DNA from: a virus
Direction: 5' to 3' (one strand)
Length of the DNA stretch: 39,768 nt
Virus record (IMG/VR): IMGVR_UViG_3300037189_007807
Location: 1 to 39,768 of that record
In this document: in pieces, positions 5,471 through 15,400 of the stretch
Layout: every line of letters begins with the position of its first letter
Position numbering within the stretch: position 1 is the first letter of the stretch
Program-made: the position numbers and the translations under genes
The notes under the pieces: generated by a model
The model's input: only the letters and a program-made list of their open reading frames with translations
Told to the model about the DNA's origin: nothing
Database searches by the model: none

Positions 5471-7755
5471 GGGATCGCGGCGGCGATGGCGGAGACGTAG
5501 GCGGAGGATGCTGAGCGGAACGCAGCAGCCTGCGTCGCGTTCAGGCCAGAGGTGAAGATACCGCCAACCTGCAAAAGGCTGCGACTATTGGCCACGCCAG
5601 TAGTAGTGGAAGCAAGTCGCAAGGCAAACCAATAAAGAGACCGCGACTCAAATGCGCTGCTTACACTTGTCGTATTTGTAAATGAGGATCCGTCAGCGTA
5701 TAACGCAGCGGCATTTGCAGCCGTCCGGGAACCCACCAAGCATGAAACGGCGGCGCTTGATGTTGTTACTGGGAGCTGGCCAGGGAGGCCAGCAGCGGAA
5801 CGGAAAGCCCTGCCGCTGGCAAAACTTGCCCAAGCATCCAGCGTTAGCAATGCCGTAGCGTTGACAGTGCCATCATTGAAATGGCCGAGAAGAATCCTGT
5901 CACCAGTCGCCTCTGTGATGCTCCCGTACCATGCGAGTGCATGGCTTGACGCACCGAGCGAGTTTTGCAGCACGTTGGAGTTGAGCCACTTCGATGTATT
6001 TGACGTATCACCCAAACCCGTCTTGCGGTTATAGTCGCCGCTTACGAATCCGTTGTTCGTTGGGGCTGTGCCCTTGAGTGGCACAAGTGCGCCGGCCAGC
6101 GTGCGGGGGCCGCAGGGCAGCAGGAGTTGACCGGCTGCTGCCCATACGCCTGGTTCAATAAGGGCGTAGACAAGCTGGTAAATAGCATCCTTAACGCCCG
6201 TTTCAAGCGAAGCTCCGTCGGCTGCCTCGACTGTGGCTATGTAGTTCTGCGACGCTATTGTGGCCGCTATTGAGTTAATAAGCGTGCTCACCCTGCTGTC
6301 AAGCAGGGACAGGTCGAGGGATTCACCGATGGAGTAGAAGGCAATGCGGGCGTTGGAGTGATTGGCCACTGTGTCAGTGTTGTTCTGAGCCAGAACAAAG
6401 TAGTTGAGGGATCCTTGCGATACCGAAGTGTTTGTTATGGATGTATCGGTCAAGCCTGCGCGATAGGTGAACGCACTGCTAGTAGACCTGGAGCAGCCTT
6501 GTAGCCCGTTGGCATTGTTTGTGGATGTTTTGGTTACGCCTGCCTGTACAGCCGAGTCACTTCTAAGGCGTCTGAGTTTAAGGTCAGAGCCTCCCGGAAA
6601 ACCTTCAGCAATGTGCGACACGTACCCGCTAGCGTCTGCTGTGCCGATGTGAGTCATAAACACAGAGCCGCTTGCGGATGCTGCCGCTGATTGATACACG
6701 GCAATGTGAGCATTGTTTTGTGGATCGGCACCACTTAGGCGATTGCTGTTTAGATACTTAGTAGTGCCGTTGCCGATCAGGCCCGTCTTTCGGTTGTAGT
6801 CGCCGCTCACAAAGTTGCTGTTCGTTGGTGCAGTGCCCTTCAGCGGCACCAACGCACCGGCCAGAGTGCGGGCACCGGCCAGGATACAGCTGGCCTTGAT
6901 GGCGTCCCATGTGCTGTCGGCTTTGCAGCCGAGGACGAAAAGATTGATGGCGTCGCGGACGCCCGTTTCAAGGGCTTGGCCGTCGGCCGCTTCAACTGCT
7001 GCAAGGTAAGCCTGTGCGTCTGGGTCGGCGGGTGCGGTGTTCGGGAACGGGGCGGTCGGCGGGGTAAAGTTCGCCGAGTAGCGGGCCACGCCATTGGTAA
7101 TGCGGAGTTCCTGGATGTAACCGTTTAGGTCGTAGTTAGCGCCGCCTCCATCGCCGCCGGCCTTGGATCCGATCGTCACGGTTGTCGAGTCGCTTAGGTT
7201 GTTGGTGAATGCTGAGCCTGAAGATCCAACGCCGTTAAGATAGATTTTTAGCACGCCGCTAGCCCTCACCCATGCAACATGATTCCATGTGTTAAAAGCT
7301 GGGGCGGCAACCTTCGTGAACTCAAAGAAACCCCCAGAATACAATCCAATGCAGTTGTTAGGCGCATTGCCGTCATTCATCAAAAAGATAACGCCGGTAT
7401 TGTTTTGATGATTGCCGATCTCCAGCGCGGTAGGATACCCCGACCTGGCACTTTCGCGCACCCATGCTTCGACGGTGAAATCACCAGTTCCGAACGTAAA
7501 GGCCGAGCTAGTGGAAACCGTGGCGTAATCATTGACGCCATCGAACAGAATTGACGTCCCGCCAAACTTACTCTGAGCGGTGCTGATCTGTGCGTTGCCA
7601 ACGGCGGTGACGGTCTTTGGGCTGCCGCTACTGTCGGTGATCGCGGTGGATCCGTTGGCGCCGTCGCCGTGGAGTAGCAGGGAGACGCTGGCGAAGCTGG
7701 GATCAGTCGGGCCAGCTGGCGCGAACCGATACGGATTAATCAGGAAGCTGGTCAT
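5467..7755 (-). CDS. LamG-type adhesin with internal duplication, receptor-binding candidate
   Basis: This 762-residue protein begins with a concanavalin/LamG fold (residues about 20-230). Signs are GGTSILFDGVNDYATV, FTFGTGDFTVEAWVR and NTWNHVAWVRASGVLKIYLN, the usual strand pattern of such domains. Two copies of a second module follow, starting near residues 248 and 503. Each carries VEAADGxxLETGVxDAI, then RTLAGALVPLKGTAPTN and FVSGDYNRKTGL. The repeat is visible in DNA as well (about 6020-6115 versus 6785-6880). The gene has visibly more A/T than its neighbours, which suggests separate acquisition. It lies in the fibre cluster and overlaps both neighbours by ATGA, fitting a host-surface (probably glycan) binding protein. 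The ligand is unknown. Confidence 0.75.
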   Translation of the reverse strand: MTSFLINPYRFAPAGPTDPSFASVSLLLHGDGANGSTAITDSSGSPKTVTAVGNAQISTAQSKFGGTSILFDGVNDYATVSTSSAFTFGTGDFTVEAWVRESARSGYPTALEIGNHQNNTGVIFLMNDGNAPNNCIGLYSGGFFEFTKVAAPAFNTWNHVAWVRASGVLKIYLNGVGSSGSAFTNNLSDSTTVTIGSKAGGDGGGANYDLNGYIQELRITNGVARYSANFTPPTAPFPNTAPADPDAQAYLAAVEAADGQALETGVRDAINLFVLGCKADSTWDAIKASCILAGARTLAGALVPLKGTAPTNSNFVSGDYNRKTGLIGNGTTKYLNSNRLSGADPQNNAHIAVYQSAAASASGSVFMTHIGTADASGYVSHIAEGFPGGSDLKLRRLRSDSAVQAGVTKTSTNNANGLQGCSRSTSSAFTYRAGLTDTSITNTSVSQGSLNYFVLAQNNTDTVANHSNARIAFYSIGESLDLSLLDSRVSTLINSIAATIASQNYIATVEAADGASLETGVKDAIYQLVYALIEPGVWAAAGQLLLPCGPRTLAGALVPLKGTAPTNNGFVSGDYNRKTGLGDTSNTSKWLNSNVLQNSLGASSHALAWYGSITEATGDRILLGHFNDGTVNATALLTLDAWASFASGRAFRSAAGLPGQLPVTTSSAAVSCLVGSRTAANAAALYADGSSFTNTTSVSSAFESRSLYWFALRLASTTTGVANSRSLLQVGGIFTSGLNATQAAAFRSASSAYVSAIAAAIP

Positions 7756-8396
7756 GCCCGCACCCCGATCAGCCAGAGCTTGAGGCCAGCACCGGCGATG
7801 GTGGCGCCGATCTGGTCAACATCCACGGTGATCTCAGCGTCATCGGCTAGGGCGCTGTCAGAGATCACCGCAGCGGTCGCGGCCGTGGTGCTCGTTTTCT
7901 CTGTGGCGTCGATGCTCAGCTTGGTGGACAGGATCGATGTGCCGCCCTCGTTCACATCGACCACAAGCGTCGAGCCGGTCGGCGCTGTGGTCACGCTGGC
8001 CCGTACCGCCTGCAGGGTCATGGCATAGGGCATCCGAAATGTCACCTTGGCTGTGCCGGTGGTGAGCGCCGTGGTCTCATCCGAGCAGGCCGCGCCGATC
8101 GAAACCTCAGAGACCAACGTGGTGCCGTTGATGGTTACGCCGGGGCCGATGCTTAGAAAAGTGGCCTTGCCGGCGGAATCGTCCCAGAACCAGATGCGGT
8201 CTCCGCCAGGATCGTCGGCGCTCAGCGCACCGTCGACCAGGTTCAGCAAGTCGGTCACGCTGGCGTCAAGGGTGCCGACCCCAGCCGCTCCCGCGGGGCC
8301 CGTCGGACCAGCGGGGCCGGTCGGTCCGGCGGGCCCAGTGCCGCCTCCCGTGAAGTCGAGGCTGCCGGTTAGGGGGTTGAACTCAAAGTCCGCCAT
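7752..8396 (-). CDS. Collagen-like virion protein
   Basis: This 214-residue protein has a short head (MADFEFNPLTGSLDF), then a collagen-type run of GPTGPAG triplets at about residues 21-39. A beta-rich domain follows, with the pattern TLVSEVSIGAACSDETT, FRMPYAMTLQAVRASV and AGLKLWLIGVRA. Collagen triplets drive trimerisation in phage fibres. The beta domain resembles those often found in neck or fibre tips. Its stop overlaps the start of the LamG adhesin, so the two are probably made in equal amounts. It is likely a fibre shaft or adaptor; the target is unknown. Confidence 0.7.
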   Translation of the reverse strand: MADFEFNPLTGSLDFTGGGTGPAGPTGPAGPTGPAGAAGVGTLDASVTDLLNLVDGALSADDPGGDRIWFWDDSAGKATFLSIGPGVTINGTTLVSEVSIGAACSDETTALTTGTAKVTFRMPYAMTLQAVRASVTTAPTGSTLVVDVNEGGTSILSTKLSIDATEKTSTTAATAAVISDSALADDAEITVDVDQIGATIAGAGLKLWLIGVRA

Positions 8397-8399
8397 GTC

Positions 8400-8612
8400 T
8401 CAGCTCTTGACGACGCTGGAAACCTTGCCGTTCGCCCCGTAGCTGATCGTCAGCGTGGCGACGATTGCACCGCCTGCCTTGTAGACAACCGAGCTGACCT
8501 GATCGCTTGCGTTGTAGGCGAGATCGATTTGGTCGTGTTCAGGGATCGCCAGGCCGCGAACGGCAAGGCCAAACGGTTCGGCAGCCATTGAGACGGTCAG
8601 CGCTGGAACCAT
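8400..8612 (-). CDS. Small hypothetical tail-region protein
   Basis: This 70-residue protein contains the patterns YNASDQVSSVVYKAGG and ATLTISYGANGKVSSVV. They look like two short beta hairpins with a repeated VSSVV ending. There is no signal peptide or membrane segment. An alternative start lies at the second Met (MAAEPFG). It sits 3 bases before the collagen-like gene in the fibre cluster, so a small fibre or baseplate-type component is likely. The family is not recognised. Confidence 0.55.
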   Translation of the reverse strand: MVPALTVSMAAEPFGLAVRGLAIPEHDQIDLAYNASDQVSSVVYKAGGAIVATLTISYGANGKVSSVVKS

Positions 8613-8636
8613 TCTGCAATGCTGCAGACTTGGCCG

Positions 8637-8996
8637 CTACACCAGCTCCCAAGGCGGCTGCATCGGGACCAGTTGCGGCCCGCGCTTGGCGGCAAGGATG
8701 CCTGTCAGGCCTGCTCGCAGTTGCCCCACCGTTGGGCTGTCCTCGCCGGCGGCGGCATCGATGGCAGCTTCAACCCAGCCGGTGACAGCTGCAGGGGTGA
8801 GATCCGCGAATGGCACGAATGCCCCTGGCTCTGGCGAGGGCAGCAGCGCGCTGCCGTAGGCGTCCACGGCGTTCTGATCGTCTGCAGCAAGCAGCCGCCA
8901 GTGGATGCGCCGAACCACGTCCACCAGGCCACCCTCGGCCGGCGCAGTGTCGAGGCGTTCAATCAGCCACCCGAAGGTGACAGCGGGCTCAGGCAT
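8637..8996 (-). CDS. Hypothetical tail-region protein
   Basis: This protein has 119 residues from the ATG at 8996, which sits 4 bases after the upstream stop. A TTG 42 bases further upstream would lengthen it and overlap the previous gene. It contains TFGWLIERLDT and VVRRIHWRLLAADDQ, a pattern of short beta strands around Trp typical of small phage structural proteins. The C-terminal half is Ala-rich and helical. The place between fibre-type genes suggests a virion or assembly role. No enzymatic motif is seen. Confidence 0.55.
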   Translation of the reverse strand: MPEPAVTFGWLIERLDTAPAEGGLVDVVRRIHWRLLAADDQNAVDAYGSALLPSPEPGAFVPFADLTPAAVTGWVEAAIDAAAGEDSPTVGQLRAGLTGILAAKRGPQLVPMQPPWELV

Positions 8997-9000
8997 TGGT

Positions 9001-9846
9001 TCAGGCTCCGATGAGGCCGTGGGCGGTGAGGTCGTCAATCAGCGCCTTCAGGCGCTCGGCAAGCTGGCCAACGGTGGCCGAGGAGGTGTCAAATGCCGAT
9101 CGGGTCGCGGTGCCAGTTGGTGCGGCCCAGCCTGTACGCCTGGACGCAACAACCTTGTCTGCGCCAACCATGAGTCCGTTGCCAGATCCCATGATCCGGA
9201 CATTGCCGAAGACAGACAGCCGCTCAGTGCCTGAGGTGTTGTTGATCAGCACCAGGCCATCGGCAGTGATCATGACCCGCTCAAGCGGCGAAGCTGCGCC
9301 AGCACTCGCCGGCAGCGTGTTGAGCCGAATGTTCATGGGCACATTCTTGGCCGATGGCGTGCCCTCAACTCGGACAAAGATTTCGGCCCCGGTCATCGCA
9401 TTCCCGGCGCCATCGGACCCGGCAAAATGCAAGACTGCAACGGCATCATTGTTCTGCAGGGCGCCCGACCGATCCTTTGCGAGGAAGAACCTTACGGGGT
9501 CGTTGCTATTCTCGACCCTTGTAATCGATGCGCTCCCCTTGCTTTCGCCGCTGCCTTCAGACTGAAGCCCCGGGGTTAGCGTCCGTTCCGATGCTGACCC
9601 CGGATAGATCATGAAGTTGCTGCGCGGCGTTTCCGTGCCCACCAGCACTTCGCCGTTCGGCGTTGCGGCGATCTGCTTTCGCCACTGGTATGTGGCGCCA
9701 TGCTTCAGCGATTTGTAGGCCTGGCCATCAGTTGCCAGCACCACCGCCCCCGGCATTGCTGCAGGGTCGTAGGGGATCGGCAGCGTTGTCTCGCGCAGCC
9801 CTTCCTGGCGCAGCCGCCGGCCCGTTGCCGTCTTGATCTTGTCCAT
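9001..9846 (-). CDS. Tail fibre-like protein
   Basis: This 281-residue protein has an N-terminal beta-rich head (GAVVLATDGQAYKSLKHG) and a central region with the fibre-type pattern VMITADGLVLINN and GTERLSVFGNVRIMG. The C-terminal segment runs RTGWAAPTGTATRSAFDT, then VGQLAERLKALIDDL. That last segment is a short predicted coiled coil of the kind that ends trimeric fibre components. Its ATG overlaps the upstream stop (TGATG). It may attach to the gp17-like fibre or form a second fibre. Part of the gene (about 9.4-9.6 kb) is slightly richer in A/T than the flanks. Confidence 0.65.
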   Translation of the reverse strand: MDKIKTATGRRLRQEGLRETTLPIPYDPAAMPGAVVLATDGQAYKSLKHGATYQWRKQIAATPNGEVLVGTETPRSNFMIYPGSASERTLTPGLQSEGSGESKGSASITRVENSNDPVRFFLAKDRSGALQNNDAVAVLHFAGSDGAGNAMTGAEIFVRVEGTPSAKNVPMNIRLNTLPASAGAASPLERVMITADGLVLINNTSGTERLSVFGNVRIMGSGNGLMVGADKVVASRRTGWAAPTGTATRSAFDTSSATVGQLAERLKALIDDLTAHGLIGA

Positions 9847-10346
9847 CAGATCGCCTCCGAGTCGGGAGCGTGGTCGAGGGCCTCAAGCTCGATTGCTGAG
9901 CCGATCACCTTGATGGCGTTGGCCACCTCGGCCTGGACCTGCAGCCGGCCGCCCACCGTGTCGGCCGGGTTGGTCTTCAGCAGCCGCAGGCCCTGGATCG
10001 GCAGGTAGACGGTCTCGCCAGCGGGCACCGGCACCCGCGCGGTGAGCGGGATCGCCTGGCCGCTGGTGCCCTGCAGCAGCATCTGGAGCTCCACCCACCG
10101 GGTCGTGGCGGTGCTGTTGGTCGCAGCCAGCGGGGTTTCGATGAACACTTCGCCGGGGCGCAGCTCTCGAGCGCTGTCGGTTGGATCCGGTGTGGCGCCA
10201 TCATCACCGGACGCCGGGATCGAGAAATCGGGCGCCTCGGCCAGCGTGGTCCAAGTGGTCCCGACAAAGCCGCTGTTCGTGGCGGCAGGAATGAACAGCA
10301 GCAGAGGCTTGCCGCTGGATGGCTGATCGGTCTTGATGCGTGGCAT
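9846..10346 (-). CDS. Small beta-rich tail protein
   Basis: This 166-residue protein contains TTRWVELQMLLQGTSG, IPLTARVPVPAGETVYLP and GGRLQVQAEVANAIKVI. These are alternating beta strands with a jelly-roll feel, as in small fibre-decorating proteins of marine podoviruses and myoviruses. It lies 3 bases after the gp17-like fibre and overlaps the next fibre gene. It is probably a virion component in the fibre cluster; the family name is unknown. Confidence 0.6.
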   Translation of the reverse strand: MPRIKTDQPSSGKPLLLFIPAATNSGFVGTTWTTLAEAPDFSIPASGDDGATPDPTDSARELRPGEVFIETPLAATNSTATTRWVELQMLLQGTSGQAIPLTARVPVPAGETVYLPIQGLRLLKTNPADTVGGRLQVQAEVANAIKVIGSAIELEALDHAPDSEAI

Positions 10347-10349
10347 GGC

Positions 10350-12392
10350 TCAGTAGCTCCTGGAGATGGCAGCGCGGGTCACCTGGCTGCGGATGGCGCT
10401 GTTGAACGGCGGCCCACCCAGCTGCCCGCTGCGCGCATCGATCTGGAGGCCGCCGACGAACACCGCATTGCCGGCATCGTCCTGGCCGCTGAAGCGGACC
10501 CTGCCACCGTCGCGCTGCACGATGCTGCGCTGGATCCGGCGTGCGCTGCGTGCCGGCGGCACCCGGTAGAACTCGACCCCGGCCATCGGCCCGGTCCACT
10601 GGTGGTTGATGGCCGTGATCAGGCTGCGCAGCTTGCGGCGAACCGGCTCCACCGGCGACGGTGCCGGGCCTTGCCCCACCTCATACCAGTGGTTGTCCAG
10701 CGTCGCCTTCAGCCGCGTCACCAGGGCGTTCGTCATCGCCACGGCGCCGCCGCTGAGCTGGCCTCCAGCGATCAGGGTCGCCGCCAGCCGCTCCCAGCTC
10801 GCCTTGAACGCCGCGTGGAAGCTGTAGCTGTAGACGCAGGTGCCATCAAAGCCGAACATGCCTTCGGCGAAGTTGAGCATCGGCCGCTCAAAGCCATGGG
10901 TCAGCGATGCAGAAAGTGCATCGAGGAACAGGGCGGAGTCCTTGCGGGTGAGCGCCTCGAACCCGGCGGGCCATGACCCGGCCCCGTGGTTGGCCACCAG
11001 GAAGGCCCACACGTCGTTCACCAGGGCGGCCTTCTGCGCAGCGATGATCGTCCCCGCGGTGCCCTGGCTGGTGATCAGCGCTGGATTGATCGTCAGCGGT
11101 GCAATCTGCTGCGTGCTGCCTTCGCTCCAGAAGCTGTAATCCCCGAACTGGGAGCTGCTGCCGCTCACCACCATCTGGCCGCCATCGAGGCACATGAAAT
11201 GGCGGTGGGCGCCAACCCCGATCGCGTTGACCGGGTTGATGAATCCCCTGTTGCGGGCCACATAGCCCAGGCCATTCGCGCTGCATGGCGTGAAGCCCCA
11301 GGTCATCATGTTCGGGAACACGCTGTAGGGCGACAACACCGCCGCGTCGGCCAGGGCGCAGCCGCCTCCCTTCGGGTGGGCAGGGTTGCCGCCCGCTGCA
11401 TCCATCGGCAGCGGGGTGGGCACATCAGAGGCCAGCGAGCTGACGACGCAGTTCTGGCCATAGGGCACCCCGCCGGGGAGGATCACGGCCCCGGGCCTGA
11501 ACACCATGGCAAACCCCTTGGTGGGGTTGTCGAAATCGTCGATCTGCCAGCCGGTGAACTTCAGATTGACCAGGTGCGCGCCATTGCCGCAGCGAAACAC
11601 GTTGCGCTGCGCATTGCCGGCGGTGGGCTGGATCACCGTGCGGCGCTGGAAGTGCGCGCCCATGACGGTGCAGTTGTCGGGAACATCGAGCTCGCCTGCG
11701 GTGCTCAGCCCGTCCAGCAGCACCACGGTCCAGGGCCCCGGCTCAGCGAGGTTCTGCACCTGATCCAGGGCGTGTTCGATGTCGCGGAAGCCCTGGCTTG
11801 GGTTGCGGCCGGTGGCACGGTTGCTGCCGTCGCTGCGGACGTAGAACACCCTCGGCCGCTGGTCGATCGGCAGCGCGCCAATCGTGATCGGGGCAGTGCC
11901 GTCGAACAAGACCCCGTTGATGGTGCGGGGGGTCTGCAGCCGTGTCGCCGCCCCTGCGGTGTTCGCGTAGTTGGCGGCGCCGGCCTGGGTGGCGTAGTTG
12001 GCGGTGGTGGCGTTGCCGGCGGTTTCGGAGAGCGCGGCGTAGCGGCTGCGATCGAGCAGCTCCTGCACCACATAGAGGATCTGCTGATCAGCGGTGTTGA
12101 GGTCGAACTGGGTGAGGTTCGAGGCATCGGTCCACGGCACCAGCTGCCCGGAGCTCGGTGTCCGCCGCAGGATCGTCAGCGTGGTGCCAACTGCAGGGGC
12201 TGCCGTCAGCTGCAACGTGGTGTCGTTGACCCAGCTGAAGCCGGTCGGCTCGGCCAGCTCTTGGGTCAGCGTGTCCTCGAAATAATCCCAGCCATAGCCC
12301 ACCTTGACGTGCGCCCGCCGCAGATAGGGGAACGGCACGGCAAAGACTCTGGTGCTGCCGTCCCCGGAATAGGAGGCGTAGGAGAGGGGCAC
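10350..12392 (-). CDS. Tail fibre protein with T7 gp17-like N-terminus
   Basis: In this 680-residue protein the first ~115 residues match the tail-attachment domain of T7 gp17: YSGDGSTRVFAVPFPYL, TTLTILRRTPSSGQLVPW and FDLNTADQQILYVVQELL. A linker with NYATQAGAANYANTAG repeats is followed by a beta-helix-like centre (NCTVMGAHFQRRTVIQ, AHLVNLKFTGWQID) and a long mixed C-terminal domain. It attaches to the tail tube and recognises the host, or carries the adhesins encoded downstream. The start is GTG at 12392; no upstream ATG is in frame. It is larger than T7 gp17 (553 residues), and the C-terminal half is not recognisable. Confidence 0.88.
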   Translation of the reverse strand: MPLSYASYSGDGSTRVFAVPFPYLRRAHVKVGYGWDYFEDTLTQELAEPTGFSWVNDTTLQLTAAPAVGTTLTILRRTPSSGQLVPWTDASNLTQFDLNTADQQILYVVQELLDRSRYAALSETAGNATTANYATQAGAANYANTAGAATRLQTPRTINGVLFDGTAPITIGALPIDQRPRVFYVRSDGSNRATGRNPSQGFRDIEHALDQVQNLAEPGPWTVVLLDGLSTAGELDVPDNCTVMGAHFQRRTVIQPTAGNAQRNVFRCGNGAHLVNLKFTGWQIDDFDNPTKGFAMVFRPGAVILPGGVPYGQNCVVSSLASDVPTPLPMDAAGGNPAHPKGGGCALADAAVLSPYSVFPNMMTWGFTPCSANGLGYVARNRGFINPVNAIGVGAHRHFMCLDGGQMVVSGSSSQFGDYSFWSEGSTQQIAPLTINPALITSQGTAGTIIAAQKAALVNDVWAFLVANHGAGSWPAGFEALTRKDSALFLDALSASLTHGFERPMLNFAEGMFGFDGTCVYSYSFHAAFKASWERLAATLIAGGQLSGGAVAMTNALVTRLKATLDNHWYEVGQGPAPSPVEPVRRKLRSLITAINHQWTGPMAGVEFYRVPPARSARRIQRSIVQRDGGRVRFSGQDDAGNAVFVGGLQIDARSGQLGGPPFNSAIRSQVTRAAISRSY

Positions 12393-12440
12393 GTTCTCTG
12401 CACCGTTGCAGACCCATTGTGCCCCGCCAGGCCGTGGCCG

Positions 12441-15400
12441 CTACCGCTGCAACGCGGCGCCGGGATTGATCGCTTCCACCAGGTCGCGCAGCTCGCCGGT
12501 GGCCTCCGTGAAGCGCTTTGCCGCCATGCGTGATCGCCGATCGCGCCAATCCGTGGCGGCTGGAGTTGAGGACGCATTGAGCTGATCCAGCGTCAGCAGG
12601 TGGAAGTAGGTGTAGACCCCCTGGATCATCTGCGAGGCGGCCTGCGAGCGGCGGCGCGCCGCCGGCATGTCGCGGACCTCCAGGTCGGAGGTGGTGCCGG
12701 GTCGGTCCTGCATCCGTTGGTAGACGGGGTCGTTGAACAGCGAGGTGAAGGCCTCGAGGATCGTGCGTCCCTTGACGTGCTTGGCCAGGAACGGCGCCAG
12801 CTCAACCGTGGCGTTCTCGCCCCCCTTGGCGACAACAACCCCGGAGCCCTTGAACTCCTGGCGCAGGTCCATCGAGACCTCCTTGGGCAGCGGGAAGGTC
12901 ACCGCGACCTTCGCCCCGGCGAGCTCCATCCGCGCCTCCAGCGGGATGCTGCCCTTCACCGTGCCGTAGGTGTTGCTGTATTCCGCCTGCAGCTCATCGC
13001 TCATCGCCACGCCCTCAAGCTGCCGGCGCAGCAGGGCGTTCGGCAGGGTCAGGCGGCCCTGGGCGTCGAGCTCGGCGTAGACCCGCTGGTGGGGCCGGGG
13101 CCAGATGCGAGGCAGGAACTGGGCCTTGGCCGTGTCCGCCCAGTCGGCCCCGAACTCCAGCATGATCGGCGACCCCAGAAAGTCGTTCGTCTTGCGCGGT
13201 GCGCCGCCGGCGAGGCCCATCAGGGGGATGGTGCCAAATGCCAGGTTGCGCAGGTTGCGCTCGATCTTGGTCGCCGGGTCGTCTTCCCCCAGCGCGAACC
13301 GCTCAGCGGGGCCGGGCTGCTGGTCTCGGTAGAAGTCCGTGCCGCTGGAGCCGGTGAGGCGCTGCATGTCGCGCATGACGCCGCTGCCGGGCAGCTGGCC
13401 CTGACCCAGCCACTGCACCAGCCGCGGCATCGCGGTTTCTGGATCCAGCAGCGCATCCACCAGGCGCTGCAGCTGGCCGAAGCCGGTCTGGCGGATCAGC
13501 TGGCTGGTCAGCACCTGCGCGACGCCCCAGAAGGCGTTGTGCTGGTCGAACGAGGAGTAGGACCCGGTGACAAACGTTTCCTTGATGTCCTTCCACAGAA
13601 ACAGGGTATTGAGGATCGGCAGCCCTCCCAGGTAGGGCACCCCGCCGATGCTGTTGGGCCGGTTTCCCTCCAGCAGCCAGGCGCGCCGCGCCGTCGGGTC
13701 CAGGGGCCCGTTGCCCTCGATCAGCCCCATCATGTCCAGCCCGGCGAACATGCCCAGCAGGCCGCCGGTCACGACCCAGCCCGCCTGCACCTTGGCGATC
13801 TGCTCCTTGGTCGGGTTCTTGCCGAAGACCACATGCACCGTTTCGGCCAGCGGCCCGAAGCTCAGGCGGGTGTCGAACAGGAACTGGTTGAACGGCGCAC
13901 GCCAGTAGGGCACTAGCGAATCGATCGCCCAGTGCTCACGGCCCTTCATCACGGCCTCATCGATCTTTCCTGCGAACTCGCCGGTGGGGGCAGCCTGCAT
14001 CCGGTTGCGCAGCGAGTAATCCATCGCACCCACCGCCTCGGGGGAATCGAGGGTGGGGTAGCCATAGGTCTCCCGCACGCGATCAGCGGTGATGATTTGC
14101 GCGATCTCGCCGTCGGTGATGTCGCTGTCCTTGAGGTTGTGCTGGCGGCGGAAGCTCTTGATGTTCTCCTCGGTCGGGGCTGCCTGGTAGAAGGCCTTGT
14201 CGAGCTCGCCCTGCACCCATTCCTCGCGGCTGCGGGCATCGAACAGGCCCAGCTGGGCGCCATCCTTGCGGGCCCGGATCTCGAGGTCGTTCTTCAGCTT
14301 GAACAGGAAGGCGTCGTAGCCGAGCACGCTGTCGCTGGCGCTCATGGCCCGCAGCGCAGGGATCAGCACCGCCGGGTTCTGGCCGGTCCAGTGGTAAGCC
14401 AGCATCCGGGTGCTGGCCTGCAGCTTGTGGACGTTCATCGCCCACCAGCGCGGATCGAGCGGGCCGCCGGGTGGGTACGGGGCCTCGATGACCGCCTGCA
14501 CATCGGCCAGCAGCTTCTCGTTCTTGTTGCCCCGCGCCCCGTAGGTGTCGACGTTGCCGCCGAACGGTGCATCGCCACGGAAGAAGGAGTCGGCCGCGAG
14601 CTCCCGCCAGGCCCGCCGCACCCCGTCGTGGGAGTAGGCGGCGCTCTCCCACGCAACCCGCAGCCCCTCGCCGAACGCTTCGCGGCTGAAGCGGGTGCCA
14701 TGGGGCGTGAGGTTGCCGATGTTCTCGAAGGCCTGGTGGACGAACCCATGGGTGTTGGCCAGCCAGCTGCCGATGGCGTTGGCGCGCACCTGGCTGCCGA
14801 AGTTCAGCAGCTGGGAGTCCTTCACCAGGGCATTCCCGAAGCGCATGTGGGAGTTGGCCCAGCCCTTGCCGAGCTTGGCGCGGGGGTCGAAACCGTCGAC
14901 GCTGGCAGCGATCTTGAGCTGCTTGATCTCCTCGGGCTTCCGGCCATCGATGGCATCCATCACCTGGCCGAAGTGCTCGTCCCTCACCACCTCCTGAGCC
15001 GTGGCGCCCAGCGTCTGCTTGGCCTCGGCCATGTCGACCGCGAAGTGGTGGGGTGCGGCGAAGTCCTCCTGAAGGCTGCGCAGGGCCTGGCCGGTGTTCC
15101 GCTTGGCGGTGCTCACATGCCGCTCGGCCATCAGCGCCAGCTTGTAGGTGCTGAACCCACGCCGCCGCAGGCCGTCAGGCACCGGGGCGGAGCTGTTGTC
15201 CATGAACTCGATGATCTGCCCCAGGGTGTCGAGATAACTGCCCTTGGCCATGTCGGCGATGAACCGCAGGCGCGTCATCTTCTCCGCCAGCGCCATGAAC
15301 CCAGCGGTGTTGTTGGCCAGCGCAGCGGCGATCGTGTCGGCGTCGGTGAACTCCCGGTAGGCATCGGCGACCGACTGCAGCAGCCGATCGCGCCCGTAGG

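Noticed and set aside
10986-12533. A 515-residue plus-strand frame opposite the tail fibre
   Set aside because: It is antisense to a fibre gene with clear gp17 homology. Composition is His/Gln/Arg-rich as expected for shadow frames in high-GC DNA.
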